Part shown: piece after piece, positions 6,233 through 15,083 of the stretch | Layout: each line of letters opens with the position of its first letter | Position numbering within the stretch: position 1 is the stretch's first letter | Assembly (NCBI GenBank): GCA_910576915.1 | Contig: CAJTJT010000009.1 | Span: 1-52,183, forward strand | From: an uncultured Elusimicrobiales bacterium | Lineage (GTDB): Bacteria; Elusimicrobiota; Elusimicrobia; Elusimicrobiales; Elusimicrobiaceae | Length of the DNA stretch: 52,183 bases | Direction of reading: 5' to 3' | Position numbers and translations under genes: made by a program | Notes under the pieces: model-generated | The model's input: only the letters and a program-made list of their open reading frames with translations | Databases searched by the model: none | What the model was told of the DNA's origin: nothing

Positions 6233-7603
6233 ATGGATCCGCGTCTTTCTATTTTACCAAATAAACCCGGCGTTTACATCATGCGCGCCAAAGAGGGCAC
6301 CATTATTTACGTGGGCAAAGCCAAAAACCTGGCCGACCGCGTAAAGCAATATTTCCAGGAATCCAACCTCTATTCGCGCGGCTGGAAACTTCCCAGCCTG
6401 CTGCCGCTGATTGCCAAAATAGATTACGTCACCTGCGCGAGCGAACGCGACGCGCTTGTCTTGGAAGAAAAACTCATCAAGCAGTACCAACCTTTTTTTA
6501 ATTCGCTCGGCAAAGACGGCAAAAGCTACCCTTATTTAAAACTGACGATGGGAGAAGATTATCCGCGCCTGCAGATGACGCGCCGCGTAATCCGCGGGAA
6601 GGACTTATATTTCGGCCCGTACCCTAAATCCAGCATCGTCAAAAGTTTAATGCGCTTTTTGTGGAAGAGCCAATACGCGCCCCTGCGCCCGTGCAAATGG
6701 AATTTTTCGCGCGAAAAAGAACTGGACCCGCGCAAAATAAATACGTGCATTTATTACCATACGGGCCAGTGCCCGGCCCCGTGCGCGGGGAAAATTTCGT
6801 ACGAGGATTACCGCGCGCTCGCGCAGCGCATGGCGGATTTTTTGGAAGGAAATTTCGGCAACATTACCGAAAATATCACCGCTCTTATGAAAGCCCATTC
6901 CGACAAAATGGAATACGAACAGGCCGCCGTATTCCGCAACTTTTTGCATGCGCTTTCGCATATGAAAGAGCGCGTGCTGGTCGGGCGGTTCAAAGACGAA
7001 AAAATTACGACGGCCATGGAAAATACCGACAAACTAAAGCGGCTGGCCGAAGTAATCGGCATGCACAAGCTGCCCGCGCATATCGAGGCGTTTGATAACT
7101 CCCATTTATTCGGGCGCGAAGCCGTGGGGTGTATGGTTTGCTATATTAACGGCGAGAAAAACCACGAACATTACCGCCGTTTTAAAATCCGTTCCAAACT
7201 GCCCGAACGCGGCGGAAGCGATTTTACGATGATGGAAGAAAGCGTCTACCGCCGCCTGCGCCAAATCAAGCGCGACCCGTCGCAAGCGCCCGATTTAATC
7301 CTTTTGGACGGCGGCAAGAGCCAAATTTCCGCCGCGCTGAACGCTTACGAACGCGCGGGGATGTTTATCCCGTTTATTTCGCTGGCGGAAACGCACGAGG
7401 GCATTTATCTGCCCGGCGCGGAGGAAAGCATTAAACTGCCCATCGGGGACCCGGCGTTAAATTTACTGATGGAAATTCGCGACGAGGTACACCGCTTTGC
7501 AATTACGTACCACCGCAAACTAAGGGACAAAGCCGAAATCCACGGCCATGAAAAGCAGGAGGGGCTGATAGACGGCAAAGATCCCGCCGGCCGCGATTTA
7601 TAA
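6233..7603 (+). CDS. uvrC: UvrC-like excinuclease subunit, short form without HhH
   Basis: This 456-residue protein has the UvrC N-terminal GIY-YIG nuclease (PGVYIMRAKEGTIIYVGKAKNLADRV, split by the catalytic Tyr/Arg). A Cys cluster follows (CIYYHTGQCPAPC), then a UVR-like segment near 200-250, and the RNase H-like second nuclease (IEAFDNSHLFG, LILLDGGKSQ, HRFAITYHRKLR). UvrC normally has about 600 residues. Part of the middle and the whole C-terminal tandem helix-hairpin-helix DNA-binding domain are absent, because the chain stops 22 residues after HRKLRDKA. No frameshift remnant is visible downstream. The role is dual incision in nucleotide excision repair with UvrA/UvrB. The mRNA is probably leaderless. 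Confidence 0.9.
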   Translation: MDPRLSILPNKPGVYIMRAKEGTIIYVGKAKNLADRVKQYFQESNLYSRGWKLPSLLPLIAKIDYVTCASERDALVLEEKLIKQYQPFFNSLGKDGKSYPYLKLTMGEDYPRLQMTRRVIRGKDLYFGPYPKSSIVKSLMRFLWKSQYAPLRPCKWNFSREKELDPRKINTCIYYHTGQCPAPCAGKISYEDYRALAQRMADFLEGNFGNITENITALMKAHSDKMEYEQAAVFRNFLHALSHMKERVLVGRFKDEKITTAMENTDKLKRLAEVIGMHKLPAHIEAFDNSHLFGREAVGCMVCYINGEKNHEHYRRFKIRSKLPERGGSDFTMMEESVYRRLRQIKRDPSQAPDLILLDGGKSQISAALNAYERAGMFIPFISLAETHEGIYLPGAEESIKLPIGDPALNLLMEIRDEVHRFAITYHRKLRDKAEIHGHEKQEGLIDGKDPAGRDL

Positions 7604-7651
7604 AAAGCGGTCGCGCTCCGTTAAAAAATTTTTCACCCGCCACAGATCACA

Positions 7652-7683
7652 AAAAAGGCCGGAGCCTATGCCCCGGCCTTTTT
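7652..7683. terminator. Bidirectional terminator between uvrC and the MscS-like gene
   Basis: AAAAAGGCCGG (7652-7662) pairs with CCGGCCTTTTT (7673-7683). It serves both convergent genes. Confidence 0.85.
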
Positions 7684-7699
7684 AGCGTAGTTGACTAAA

Positions 7700-8380
7700 T
7701 TATTTGTCTTCTTTCTTAAACAAATCGTGCAAAAAGCCTTCCACCAGCGTTTTGGAACCGAGGCCCACGCCGATACCGAACGCAAGGCCCATGGACGCCA
7801 GCACAATAATGACTACATTATTAACAAGCTGCGTGGCAAAGCCCAAATTTTCCACCGCCAGCATCGCACAGAAGAACACGATAAACGCATACACGGCGCG
7901 CGAGATAAAAAGGCCGCCTTTTAAATTGTTGGCTTTGGCGGAATTTTCGATAATGTTGCCCATCAATTTGCCGAACAAAAGCCCCGCAAACAAAATGAGT
8001 ACGGACGCGAACAGCGTGGGGATAAATTCCAAAAACCGGGTGAACAAATCGCGGATGACGAATAGTTTTAATACGTCGGATGCGAGCACGATGGCGTAAA
8101 AAATCACCGCCCAGGAAAGTACAAACGAAATAATATAGGTGGGGGATTTGCCGAGCCCAAAACGCATACACAGCTCGTTAATGCCCAGTTTGGAAGTTTT
8201 ATCGTCAAACGCAATTTTGTTCAAAATCTTTTTGGCTACGGAGCCCGCCAACCGGGAAATATACAGCCCAATCACCAAAATCAGCACCGCCGCCAAGAGC
8301 GATACCAGCACCTTCAGCCCGCTTTGCCCCAGCTGTAAAAAATGCGTGCTTACCTGGCGGGAAATTTCTTCAAAATTCAT
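7700..8380 (-). CDS. MscS-like conserved TM-helix membrane protein
   Basis: I start this 226-residue protein at MNFEEISRQV, because GGAGG lies 8 bases before that ATG; the longer open frame has no ribosome site. It shows four to five hydrophobic segments, with repeats like LFAGLLFGKLMGNIIENSAKA and a glycine-rich last helix (LASMGLAFGIGVGLGSKTLVEGFLHDL). This pattern fits the conserved TM-helix family related to small mechanosensitive channels. The cytoplasmic beta domain of MscS is missing. Function is inferred to be a membrane pore or tension-related protein, with modest certainty. It is divergent from recG. Confidence 0.7.
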   Translation of the reverse strand: MNFEEISRQVSTHFLQLGQSGLKVLVSLLAAVLILVIGLYISRLAGSVAKKILNKIAFDDKTSKLGINELCMRFGLGKSPTYIISFVLSWAVIFYAIVLASDVLKLFVIRDLFTRFLEFIPTLFASVLILFAGLLFGKLMGNIIENSAKANNLKGGLFISRAVYAFIVFFCAMLAVENLGFATQLVNNVVIIVLASMGLAFGIGVGLGSKTLVEGFLHDLFKKEDK

Positions 8381-8438
8381 AGTTGCGGCCTCCTTTTTTT
8401 TCATTGTAGCATATATTATTTGTAAAATAAGGATAAGT

Positions 8439-10535
8439 ATGACGTCTTCCACCCAAATCCAATACTTAAAAGGAATCGGCCCCGCCAAAGCCAAACTGTT
8501 CGACCGTTTGGAAATTGCGACGGTGGAGGATTTGCTGCATTATTATCCACGCACGTACCAGGACCGCCGCCTCGGCGCGCCGCCCAACGAGTATAATTCG
8601 GACGCGCTCGTCGTGTTTAAAGGCCGCGTACTGCGCACGCAGGAAATCCCGGCCCGCAGCGTGCTTATTTTTAAAGCATTTTTGGAAGACGAACGCGGAC
8701 AGCAAATTGAGTGTACGTGGTTCAAAAAACGCATGTACCGCGGTTTCCGTTTTGACCCGTTCGGCCAGCTTAAAAAAGATTTCCGCATGAACAGCGAAGT
8801 TTGGGTAATCGGCCGCCGGGACGACAAAAACAATTTTTTCGGAAATAAAGTGACCGCCGAAGAACAATACCCGGCGGACGACGTGTTAACGCAGCTGCAC
8901 ACGGGCCGCTTAACGCCCGTGTATTCGCTTACCGAAGGGCTGACAAATAAGCAGTTCCGCCTGTTTGTGCACGAGGCGCTGCAGACGGAGTCTTTGTCGC
9001 GCGAGCCGGAAGTGCTGCCTCCGTTTTTAATTTCCAAACGCAAACTGTTAAGCGCGCCGCAGGCGTTGAAATCCATTCATTTTCCCAATTCGCTGGCGGA
9101 ACTGGAAAGCGCGCGCCGCCGCCTGGCGTACGAGGAATTTTTGCTCCTTGCCACGGCGTGGGGCATTAAGCGTACGCAGACCAAAATTTTAGCCAAAGAT
9201 TACGCCTACGAAATCAAAAAAACACTGCTCACCCCGTTTCGGGAACAACTCGGTTTTGATTTTACAAACAGCCAAAAAAAAGTAATTAACGAAATTTTTA
9301 AAGATTTATGTTCGCCTCGCCCCATGAACCGCCTTCTGCAGGGCGACGTGGGCTCCGGCAAAACGGTGGTGGCGCTGTGCGCGATGCTGCTGGCGGTGGA
9401 AAACGGATATCAGGCCGCCCTCATGGCGCCGACGGAAATTTTGGCCGAGCAGCATTTTTTAACTTTTAAGCGAATCTTAAAAGGGTTAGATGTAAACGTT
9501 GCGGTGCTTACTTCCAGCACCAAGGCCGCCGCCAAAAAGAAAATTTTAAAGGAACTGGCCGAAGGAAAAATAAACATTTTGGTGGGTACGCATTCCGTCA
9601 TCCAGGACGATGTAAAATTCGCCAACCTGCGTTTGGCGGTAATCGACGAACAGCACCGCTTCGGCGTAAAACAGCGCAGTAAGCTGAAAGAAAAAACCTC
9701 CAAACTCGATTTGTTAACGATGACCGCCACCCCTATCCCGCGCACGCTGGCCTTGGCGTTTTACGGAGATTTGGAAGTGTCGACGCTGTCCGAACTGCCT
9801 CCCGGCCGCCAGCCGATTCAAACCGAAGCCGCCACTTCCAAACTGGCGTACGACCGCGTACGCGAGGAAGTGAAAAAAGGCCGGCAGGCGTATATTGTTT
9901 TCCCGCTGATTGAAGAGAGCGAAAAAGTATCCGCCAAGGCCGTAACGGAAGAATTTGAAAAGTTAAAAGCGGTATTCCCGGAGTTCCGTTTGGCTATTTT
10001 GCACGGCCAGATGAGCCAAAAGGAAAAGGAAGATGTCATGGCCGATTTTGCCGCGCACAAAACCGATATTTTGGTGGCCACGCCCGTCATCGAGGTGGGC
10101 ATTGACGTTAAAAACGCCACCGTTATGGTGATTGAAAACGCGGAGCGGTTTGGGCTGGCCAGTTTGCACCAACTGCGCGGACGCGTGGGCCGCGGCGAGC
10201 ATGAAAGTTTTTGTATTTTAGTGCCCCAGCATGCGGGGAGCGTGGCCAAGGAACGCGTGGATATTATCTGCGCGACGCGCGACGGCTTTAAAATCGGCGA
10301 GCGCGATATGCAGCTGCGCGGCCCCGGGGAAATTTTAGGTACCCGCCAAAGCGGCGAACTGGAATTTAAAGCGGGCGATATTTTTAAAGACCGCGACATT
10401 TTATACCAGGCCATTGAAGACCGCGACGAACTTTTGGCGCAGGACCCCGGCCTTACGAAGCCCGAACACGCTTTATTCCGCCGGAAGCTGGCGGAACTCT
10501 ACCAGCAGAACTGGCACTTGATCGATTTAAGCTGA
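8439..10535 (+). CDS. recG: ATP-dependent DNA helicase RecG
   Basis: This 698-residue protein starts at MTSSTQIQYLKGIG; an upstream in-frame extension runs across the divergent promoter region and is not credible. It shows an N-terminal wedge/OB region (about 60-160), Walker A (QGDVGSGKT), the DExH-type box VIDEQHRFGVKQR, MTATPIPRTLA, and the C-terminal RecG motif (RDGFKIGERDMQLRGPGEILGTRQSG). RecG regresses stalled replication forks and processes Holliday junctions. A -10 box TAAAAT ends 10 bases before ATG, with AAGGAT between them. A terminator shared with the ankyrin gene follows. Confidence 0.95.
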   Translation: MTSSTQIQYLKGIGPAKAKLFDRLEIATVEDLLHYYPRTYQDRRLGAPPNEYNSDALVVFKGRVLRTQEIPARSVLIFKAFLEDERGQQIECTWFKKRMYRGFRFDPFGQLKKDFRMNSEVWVIGRRDDKNNFFGNKVTAEEQYPADDVLTQLHTGRLTPVYSLTEGLTNKQFRLFVHEALQTESLSREPEVLPPFLISKRKLLSAPQALKSIHFPNSLAELESARRRLAYEEFLLLATAWGIKRTQTKILAKDYAYEIKKTLLTPFREQLGFDFTNSQKKVINEIFKDLCSPRPMNRLLQGDVGSGKTVVALCAMLLAVENGYQAALMAPTEILAEQHFLTFKRILKGLDVNVAVLTSSTKAAAKKKILKELAEGKINILVGTHSVIQDDVKFANLRLAVIDEQHRFGVKQRSKLKEKTSKLDLLTMTATPIPRTLALAFYGDLEVSTLSELPPGRQPIQTEAATSKLAYDRVREEVKKGRQAYIVFPLIEESEKVSAKAVTEEFEKLKAVFPEFRLAILHGQMSQKEKEDVMADFAAHKTDILVATPVIEVGIDVKNATVMVIENAERFGLASLHQLRGRVGRGEHESFCILVPQHAGSVAKERVDIICATRDGFKIGERDMQLRGPGEILGTRQSGELEFKAGDIFKDRDILYQAIEDRDELLAQDPGLTKPEHALFRRKLAELYQQNWHLIDLS

Positions 10536-10541
10536 CAGACG

Positions 10542-10574
10542 AAAAACGGACGCTTTTATAAGCGTCCGTTTTTT
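10542..10574. terminator. Bidirectional terminator between recG and the ankyrin gene
   Basis: AAAAACGGACGCTT (10542-10555) pairs with AAGCGTCCGTTTTT (10560-10573), flanked by T or A runs on both sides. Confidence 0.85.
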
Positions 10575-10591
10575 GTGTGTGCAACCCAAAT

Positions 10592-11206
10592 TTATTTTTT
10601 GGCGGCTTTTTTGGCGGCCTGTTTCTTTTTATATTCCGCCTCCCAGGCTTTTTGCTTTTGGCAGGAAGCTAAAATTTTCTGCGCTGTTTGCCCGTATCCG
10701 TTTTCAAGGGACGGGTCCGCCCCTTGCGCGACGAAATAGTTATAAATGCGCGTGTTGCACTTTTTGGCCGCCACGTGGAGCGGCGTGTTGCCGTCGCTGC
10801 TGGTAACGGAGTATTCGTCCTCCAGTTCGCGCGGGGCGTTAAGCATCAGTTTGGTTAAATCGGCCCGGCGTTCCCCGGTCAGTTTAACCAGCAGTTTAAG
10901 CATGGGTTCGTCTTCGTTTTGCGCCGCAATATGAAAAGCGTTCCCTTTGGTGGCGGTGGCCGAAAGGCTGGAATACGGCGCCAGCAGGTAGGCCATATCC
11001 AAATCTTTATTAGTAACGGCCAGCAGGAAAGGCGTTTGGCCTTTTTTGTCCGTGCTTTGGGCCAGCTTGGGGGTTTTGCGCAGCAGTTTGTGGGCTTGTA
11101 CGCGGTTCCCATTTTTAACGGCGGTAAATAAATCATTCGCCGGGGCGGCGGCGCACGGAAGGGCGGCCGCAAAGGCAAACAATACGGTTAAAATGAGTTT
11201 GTTCAT
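10592..11206 (-). CDS. Exported ankyrin-repeat protein
   Basis: This 204-residue protein starts at MNKLILTVLF and has a signal peptide ending near PCAAA. Ankyrin repeats follow: NDLFTAVKNGNRVQAHKLLRK, GQTPFLLAVTNKDLDMAYLLA, GNAFHIAAQNEDEPMLKLLVK and GNTPLHVAAKKCNTRIYNYFV. The C-terminus is Lys-rich. It probably binds a protein in the periplasm; the partner is unknown. The promoter TTGCCA-17-TATACT ends 6 bases before ATG, so the mRNA is likely leaderless. It is transcribed separately from metG, whose terminator lies between the two. Confidence 0.8.
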   Translation of the reverse strand: MNKLILTVLFAFAAALPCAAAPANDLFTAVKNGNRVQAHKLLRKTPKLAQSTDKKGQTPFLLAVTNKDLDMAYLLAPYSSLSATATKGNAFHIAAQNEDEPMLKLLVKLTGERRADLTKLMLNAPRELEDEYSVTSSDGNTPLHVAAKKCNTRIYNYFVAQGADPSLENGYGQTAQKILASCQKQKAWEAEYKKKQAAKKAAKK

Positions 11207-11212
11207 GTTATT

Positions 11213-11241
11213 AGTATAGGTGTTTTTGCCGGCTTTGGCAA
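11213..11241 (-). promoter_or_regulatory. Leaderless promoter of the ankyrin gene
   Basis: Minus strand TTGCCA (11241-11236) and TATACT (11218-11213) are 17 bp apart. Six bases separate the -10 box from ATG. This is the best-supported leaderless promoter in the window. Confidence 0.75.
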
Positions 11242-11246
11242 GCAAT

Positions 11247-11277
11247 AAAAAGCCCCGGTTTTTTGCCGGGGCTTTTT
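11247..11277. terminator. Terminator of the metG operon
   Basis: AAAAAGCCCCGG (11247-11258) pairs with CCGGGGCTTTTT (11266-11277). On the minus strand it lies just after the metG stop. Confidence 0.85.
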
Positions 11278-11287
11278 TCAAATAAAC

Positions 11288-12799
11288 TTATTTTTTGTCC
11301 GCTTCCAGGCGGGGGAACAAAGGCGGATATTTTTCAATCTTGCCCGGTTCCAGGCGGCGCTGCATTTCTTTGGCCACGGTGGGCATAAACGGCTCCAGCC
11401 ACAGGGCCACTTTGCGCAGGCACGCCACCAGTTCCAAGAGGACGGCTTTTGCGCCTTCCGGGTCCGTCTTGGCCAGTTCCCAGGGCTTTTTCTCGTCGAC
11501 GAGTTTATTTAAATCGCCCGCGAAGCCGTAGATGTTTTCCAGCACTTTATCAAAGGCCAGGTCTTCGTAGGCTTTGTCGATGGCGTTTTCCACTTCGGCC
11601 GATTTGGCGAGCAGTTTGTAGTCGCCCTGAATGTCCGCCGGCAGTTCGCCGATGTTTTTGGCGGCCATGTTCAGCGTGCGGGAAAGCAGGTTGCCGATGT
11701 TGTTGGCCAGGTCGGAATTGTAGCGGTTTTTAAAACTTTCCATGGAAAAGTCCCCGTCCTGCCCGAAAGGCACTTCGCGGAACAGGAACGCGCGGACCGG
11801 GTCCACGCCGTATTTGGCGGCCACTTCGGCGGGGTCTACGATGTTGCCCAAAGATTTGGACATTTTTTCGCCTTCCACCGTCCACCAGCCGTGCGCAAAC
11901 ACTTTTTTGGGAAGCGGCAGGCCCAGGGCCATCAGCACCGCCGGCCAAATAACCGTGTGGAAACGGAAGATTTCTTTACCCACCATGTGCAAATCGGCGG
12001 GCCAGAGGTCTTCGAATTTTTCGGCGCGGATTTGTTTTAACTGCGCTTCGTGTTCGGCTTTGTCGTCGCAAATCAGCGTGCCGAAACCCGCGGCGGTAAT
12101 GTAGTTGATAAGCGCGTCGAACCATACGTAAATGGTGTGTTTCGGGTTGCTGGGCACCTGTACGCCCCAGGCCACTTTCGTGCGCGTGACGGATAGGTCC
12201 TGCAGGCCGCCTTTTACGAAATTGATGATTTCGTTGGCGCGCATTTTGGGGCTTAAAAATTCGGGATGTTCTTCGTAGTATTTTAGGAGCGGTTTTTCGT
12301 AGCGGGAAAGTTTAAAGAAATACGTTTCCTCGTGTACTTCGGTCAACGGTTTTTTGTGCACGGGGCAGAGGCCGCCTTCCAAAATTTCGCTTTCGTTGTA
12401 GTACTGTTCGCAGGACAGGCAGTATTTGCCGGAGTAGGAACCCAAATAAATATCGCCGCTTTTTAAGAGTTTTTCGAAAATCGCCTGCACGACGTGTTCG
12501 TGCTTGGCGTCGGTAGTGCGGATGAAATCATCGTACGAAATGTTGAGGGTTTTCCACATTTCTTTGTATTTGGCGGACACTTCGTCCGTCCACGCTTTGG
12601 GGGAAACGCCTTTGGCGGAGGCGGATTTTTCGATGTTCGCGCCGTGTTCGTCGGTGCCCGTCAAAAAGCGTACGTCGAAGCCTTTTTGGCGTTTGTAGCG
12701 GGATAAAATATCCAGCGCAATCGTGGTGTACGCGTGGCCGATGTGCGGCACGGAGTTCACGTAATAAATGGGGGTGGTGGCGTAAAATTTATTCTTCAT
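11288..12799 (-). CDS. metG: Methionyl-tRNA synthetase
   Basis: This 503-residue class I synthetase attaches Met to tRNA-Met. It contains the HIGH signature (VNSVPHIGHAYT, residues 19-22), GTDEHG, a single-type Cys zinc knuckle (CLSCEQYYNE...CPVHKKPL), the WFDALINY motif, and KMSKS (VEGEKMSKSLGNI). The C-terminal helical anticodon domain is present, but there is no appended tRNA-binding OB domain, consistent with the short form. It is the last gene of a minus-strand unit kdsC-like/tmk/holB/metG, starting 8 bases after the holB stop. A terminator follows. Confidence 0.96.
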   Translation of the reverse strand: MKNKFYATTPIYYVNSVPHIGHAYTTIALDILSRYKRQKGFDVRFLTGTDEHGANIEKSASAKGVSPKAWTDEVSAKYKEMWKTLNISYDDFIRTTDAKHEHVVQAIFEKLLKSGDIYLGSYSGKYCLSCEQYYNESEILEGGLCPVHKKPLTEVHEETYFFKLSRYEKPLLKYYEEHPEFLSPKMRANEIINFVKGGLQDLSVTRTKVAWGVQVPSNPKHTIYVWFDALINYITAAGFGTLICDDKAEHEAQLKQIRAEKFEDLWPADLHMVGKEIFRFHTVIWPAVLMALGLPLPKKVFAHGWWTVEGEKMSKSLGNIVDPAEVAAKYGVDPVRAFLFREVPFGQDGDFSMESFKNRYNSDLANNIGNLLSRTLNMAAKNIGELPADIQGDYKLLAKSAEVENAIDKAYEDLAFDKVLENIYGFAGDLNKLVDEKKPWELAKTDPEGAKAVLLELVACLRKVALWLEPFMPTVAKEMQRRLEPGKIEKYPPLFPRLEADKK

Positions 12800-12807
12800 A
12801 TACTCTC

Positions 12808-13824
12808 CTAAAAAATCCGTACGTTCAGCCCGTCCAGGCCCATCAGGGCGGTTTCCAGTACAAGGGCGGGCGACACGTTGCGCGAAATACTGCGTTTGTA
12901 ATTTTCAAACCGTTTGAGCGCGTTTTGCAGCGCGCGGCGGCTTCTTTCATCCGGCGCGCTGTGCCAGGCTTCGTGCAAGGCGGCGATGGTAACGTCCAGC
13001 GCGGCCTGAGCCTCTTTGCGGGCGGTGACGAGCGTGCGGCTAAGCCCCGCCGCTACGGCGGCCGGACCCTGCGGACTGCAACCGCTGGGGCCGAAGCCCG
13101 CGTCAGCGAGCAGCGTCAGCGCTCCGTCCGCTTTTACGGCGCCGGAAACGGAGCCGCCCGCGTAACGGGCGCATAATTCCAAATTTTCCGTTTCGGTTCC
13201 GGTTTGAGTTAAAATCTGTTTGATAATTTCGGGTGAAAGCGGCGCAAACGCAAGCGGCTGGCAGCGCGACAAAATGGTGCGCAGCATGACGGAGCGTTTA
13301 TCCGTAATTAGAATCCAAAGCGTTTTTGCCGGCGGTTCTTCGATAAATTTTAAAAGCGCGTTCGCCGCCGCACCCTGCATGGTTTGGGCGTGGTCCACAA
13401 TCAGCACTTTCCAGCCGCCCTGGACGGACTTCTGCTGTGATTTGGCCGTTACGTCGCGGATGGTGTCTACGCTGATGTGCTGCTGTTTGGCGATTTCTTT
13501 TTCCAGTTCTTCTTCGTAGCCTTTGCTGGTAAAATCTTTTTTTACTTCCAGCCGCGCCTGGTAGACAAAGTCCACAAACGTTACGTCCGGGTGTGTGCCT
13601 TTTTCGATGGCCTGGCAGCTGGCGCAATGTCCGCATGCGTCGCCGGTTTGGCGGGCCTGCGGGTCCTGGCAGTTGAGGGCTTTGGCGAACTCTTTGGCGG
13701 ATTTCGCTTTACCCACGCCGTCCGGCCCGTAAAATAAAAGAGCTCCCGGAACTTTTTGGTTCCGGACCAGATTTTTTAAGTACGAGGAGGCTTTTTCCTG
13801 CCCCAGGATATCGGCAAACGGCAT
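12808..13824 (-). CDS. holB: DNA polymerase III delta' subunit
   Basis: This 338-residue AAA+ clamp-loader protein shows an N-terminal LGQEKASSYLKNLV, Walker A (GPDGVGKAKSA), a Cys4-type zinc site (C-13-CGHCASC), the DHAQ box in place of DEAD, ALLKFIEEPP, and the SRC motif (LSRCQPLAF). Absence of a clear central TPAR run near Walker B fits delta' rather than tau/gamma. It works with the delta subunit (holA at 24184) to load the sliding clamp. Its ATG overlaps the tmk stop (TAATG), so translation is coupled. Confidence 0.9.
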   Translation of the reverse strand: MPFADILGQEKASSYLKNLVRNQKVPGALLFYGPDGVGKAKSAKEFAKALNCQDPQARQTGDACGHCASCQAIEKGTHPDVTFVDFVYQARLEVKKDFTSKGYEEELEKEIAKQQHISVDTIRDVTAKSQQKSVQGGWKVLIVDHAQTMQGAAANALLKFIEEPPAKTLWILITDKRSVMLRTILSRCQPLAFAPLSPEIIKQILTQTGTETENLELCARYAGGSVSGAVKADGALTLLADAGFGPSGCSPQGPAAVAAGLSRTLVTARKEAQAALDVTIAALHEAWHSAPDERSRRALQNALKRFENYKRSISRNVSPALVLETALMGLDGLNVRIF

Positions 13825-14450
13825 TAGTCTATAATATGGGTTTCTTTTAAAAGCTGGGTTACGCGCGCCTGGATTTCGGATATGTTTTTATCCGCGTCAA
13901 TCAAATGGGCGTTGGGCGTTTTTTCAATCATTTCCAAATACCCGCGGCGCATTTTTTGGCGGAAGGCCATGTCTTCCTGTTCCAAACGGTCGGAAAATAA
14001 GTATTCGCCGCGTTCGGTAAAATACTTGTCCGACATTAAGAATACAAGCGTCAAATCGGGTTTCATGTCCAGCGTGGCGATTTTGTTAAGCGTATCAATA
14101 ATGTTTAAATCAATGCCGCGGCCGTAGCCCTGGTAGGCGCAGGTGGACATCGTGTAGCGTTCGCAGATGACGATTTTGCCCGCTTCCAACGCCGGGATGA
14201 TTTTTTCCTGCGTGTGCTGGGCGCGGGAGGCTTCGTATAAAAACAGTTCGGCCATCGGGCGTACGTCCAACCCCGGTTCCAGTACGATTTGGCGGATTTT
14301 TTCAGCCGTGGGCGTGCCGCCGGGCTCGCGTGTGAGTACCACATCTTTGCCCAGCGAAATCAAATGATTGACCAGCAGTTTTGCCTGGGTGGATTTGCCG
14401 CAGCGGTCCGGTCCTTCCAAAACAATAAACTTTCCTTTCATATCAGGCAA
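13824..14450 (-). CDS. tmk: Thymidylate kinase
   Basis: This 208-residue kinase phosphorylates dTMP to dTDP. The P-loop is GPDRCGKSTQAKLL (residues 13-26). The DR[Y/H]-type ERYTMSTCAYQGYGRG and TREPGGTPTAEKIR motifs are typical. LTLVFLMS and a LID-like region (YLFSDRLEQED) follow. It overlaps the kdsC-like gene by 8 bases and holB by 1 base. A tmk-holB pair is a common arrangement in bacteria. Confidence 0.95.
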   Translation of the reverse strand: MPDMKGKFIVLEGPDRCGKSTQAKLLVNHLISLGKDVVLTREPGGTPTAEKIRQIVLEPGLDVRPMAELFLYEASRAQHTQEKIIPALEAGKIVICERYTMSTCAYQGYGRGIDLNIIDTLNKIATLDMKPDLTLVFLMSDKYFTERGEYLFSDRLEQEDMAFRQKMRRGYLEMIEKTPNAHLIDADKNISEIQARVTQLLKETHIID

Positions 14451-15042
14451 TACCTTCCTGCGACGTAATAATTTCCATTTCTGCCTTGGGGCCCGCTTTC
14501 CATTCAGAGCGGTCCATCTGCTCGATTTGCGGGGCCAGTTTGCCTTGGGCGTTTAGGATAAAATCGATAATTTCGCGGTATGCGCCGTCTCCTCCCGCGC
14601 GTTTGGTAACGTAGTGGGAGCAGGCTTTTACGCAGTCCAGCGCGTTGGGCACCGTGGCCGCAAAACCGACGCGTTTTAAAAGCGGCATATCGGTAATATC
14701 GTCGCCGATGTACGCCACTTCTTCGGCCGTAAGGCCTTCGCGCGTCAAAATGTCTTTTAAGGGGCCGGTTTTCGTTAAAAAGCCTTGATAGATGTATTTG
14801 TAGCCCAGATTGCGCGCGCGTTCCACCGTGGTGGGGTGGCGGCGGCCCGTAATAATGCCGCAAATAATGCCCGCGCCGCGGCAAAGCATAAGCGCGATGC
14901 CGTCCTGCGTGTTAAAAGATTTAAATTCGTCTATTTTTCCTTCCGGCGTAACGAAAAAGTTTACTTTTCCGTCCGTTAAAATGCCGTCTACGTCGGTCAG
15001 AATGGCTTTGATTTTTTTAGCCCGTTTGATAAGTTCTTCCAT
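14443..15042 (-). CDS. kdsC: KdsC-like HAD phosphatase (Kdo-8-phosphate phosphatase type)
   Basis: This 199-residue C0-type HAD phosphatase has the nucleophile motif LTDVDGILTDGK (Asp17, Asp19), GIITGRR, and the metal motif YIGDDITDMPLL. This pattern matches 3-deoxy-D-manno-octulosonate 8-phosphate phosphatase, which makes Kdo for lipopolysaccharide. A related NeuA-linked or GmhB-like substrate cannot be excluded. The C-terminal tail of about 25 residues is longer than in KdsC. TATAAT ends 8 bases before ATG, so a leaderless transcript is likely. The pilin upstream could also read into it. Confidence 0.82.
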   Translation of the reverse strand: MEELIKRAKKIKAILTDVDGILTDGKVNFFVTPEGKIDEFKSFNTQDGIALMLCRGAGIICGIITGRRHPTTVERARNLGYKYIYQGFLTKTGPLKDILTREGLTAEEVAYIGDDITDMPLLKRVGFAATVPNALDCVKACSHYVTKRAGGDGAYREIIDFILNAQGKLAPQIEQMDRSEWKAGPKAEMEIITSQEGIA

Positions 15043-15050
15043 ATACAGGT

Positions 15051-15056
15051 ATTATA
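15051..15056 (-). promoter_or_regulatory. -10 box giving a near-leaderless kdsC-tmk-holB-metG transcript
   Basis: Minus-strand TATAAT (15056-15051) ends 8 bases before ATG at 15042. There is no ribosome site and no clear -35 box. Confidence 0.5.
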
Positions 15057-15083
15057 CCAAATCGGGCGGAGCGGCGCGCCGGA

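Noticed and set aside
8139..8438. A 100-codon N-terminal extension of recG
   Set aside because: It runs antisense through the MscS-like gene and its promoter. RecG homologues start near MTSSTQIQYLKGIG.
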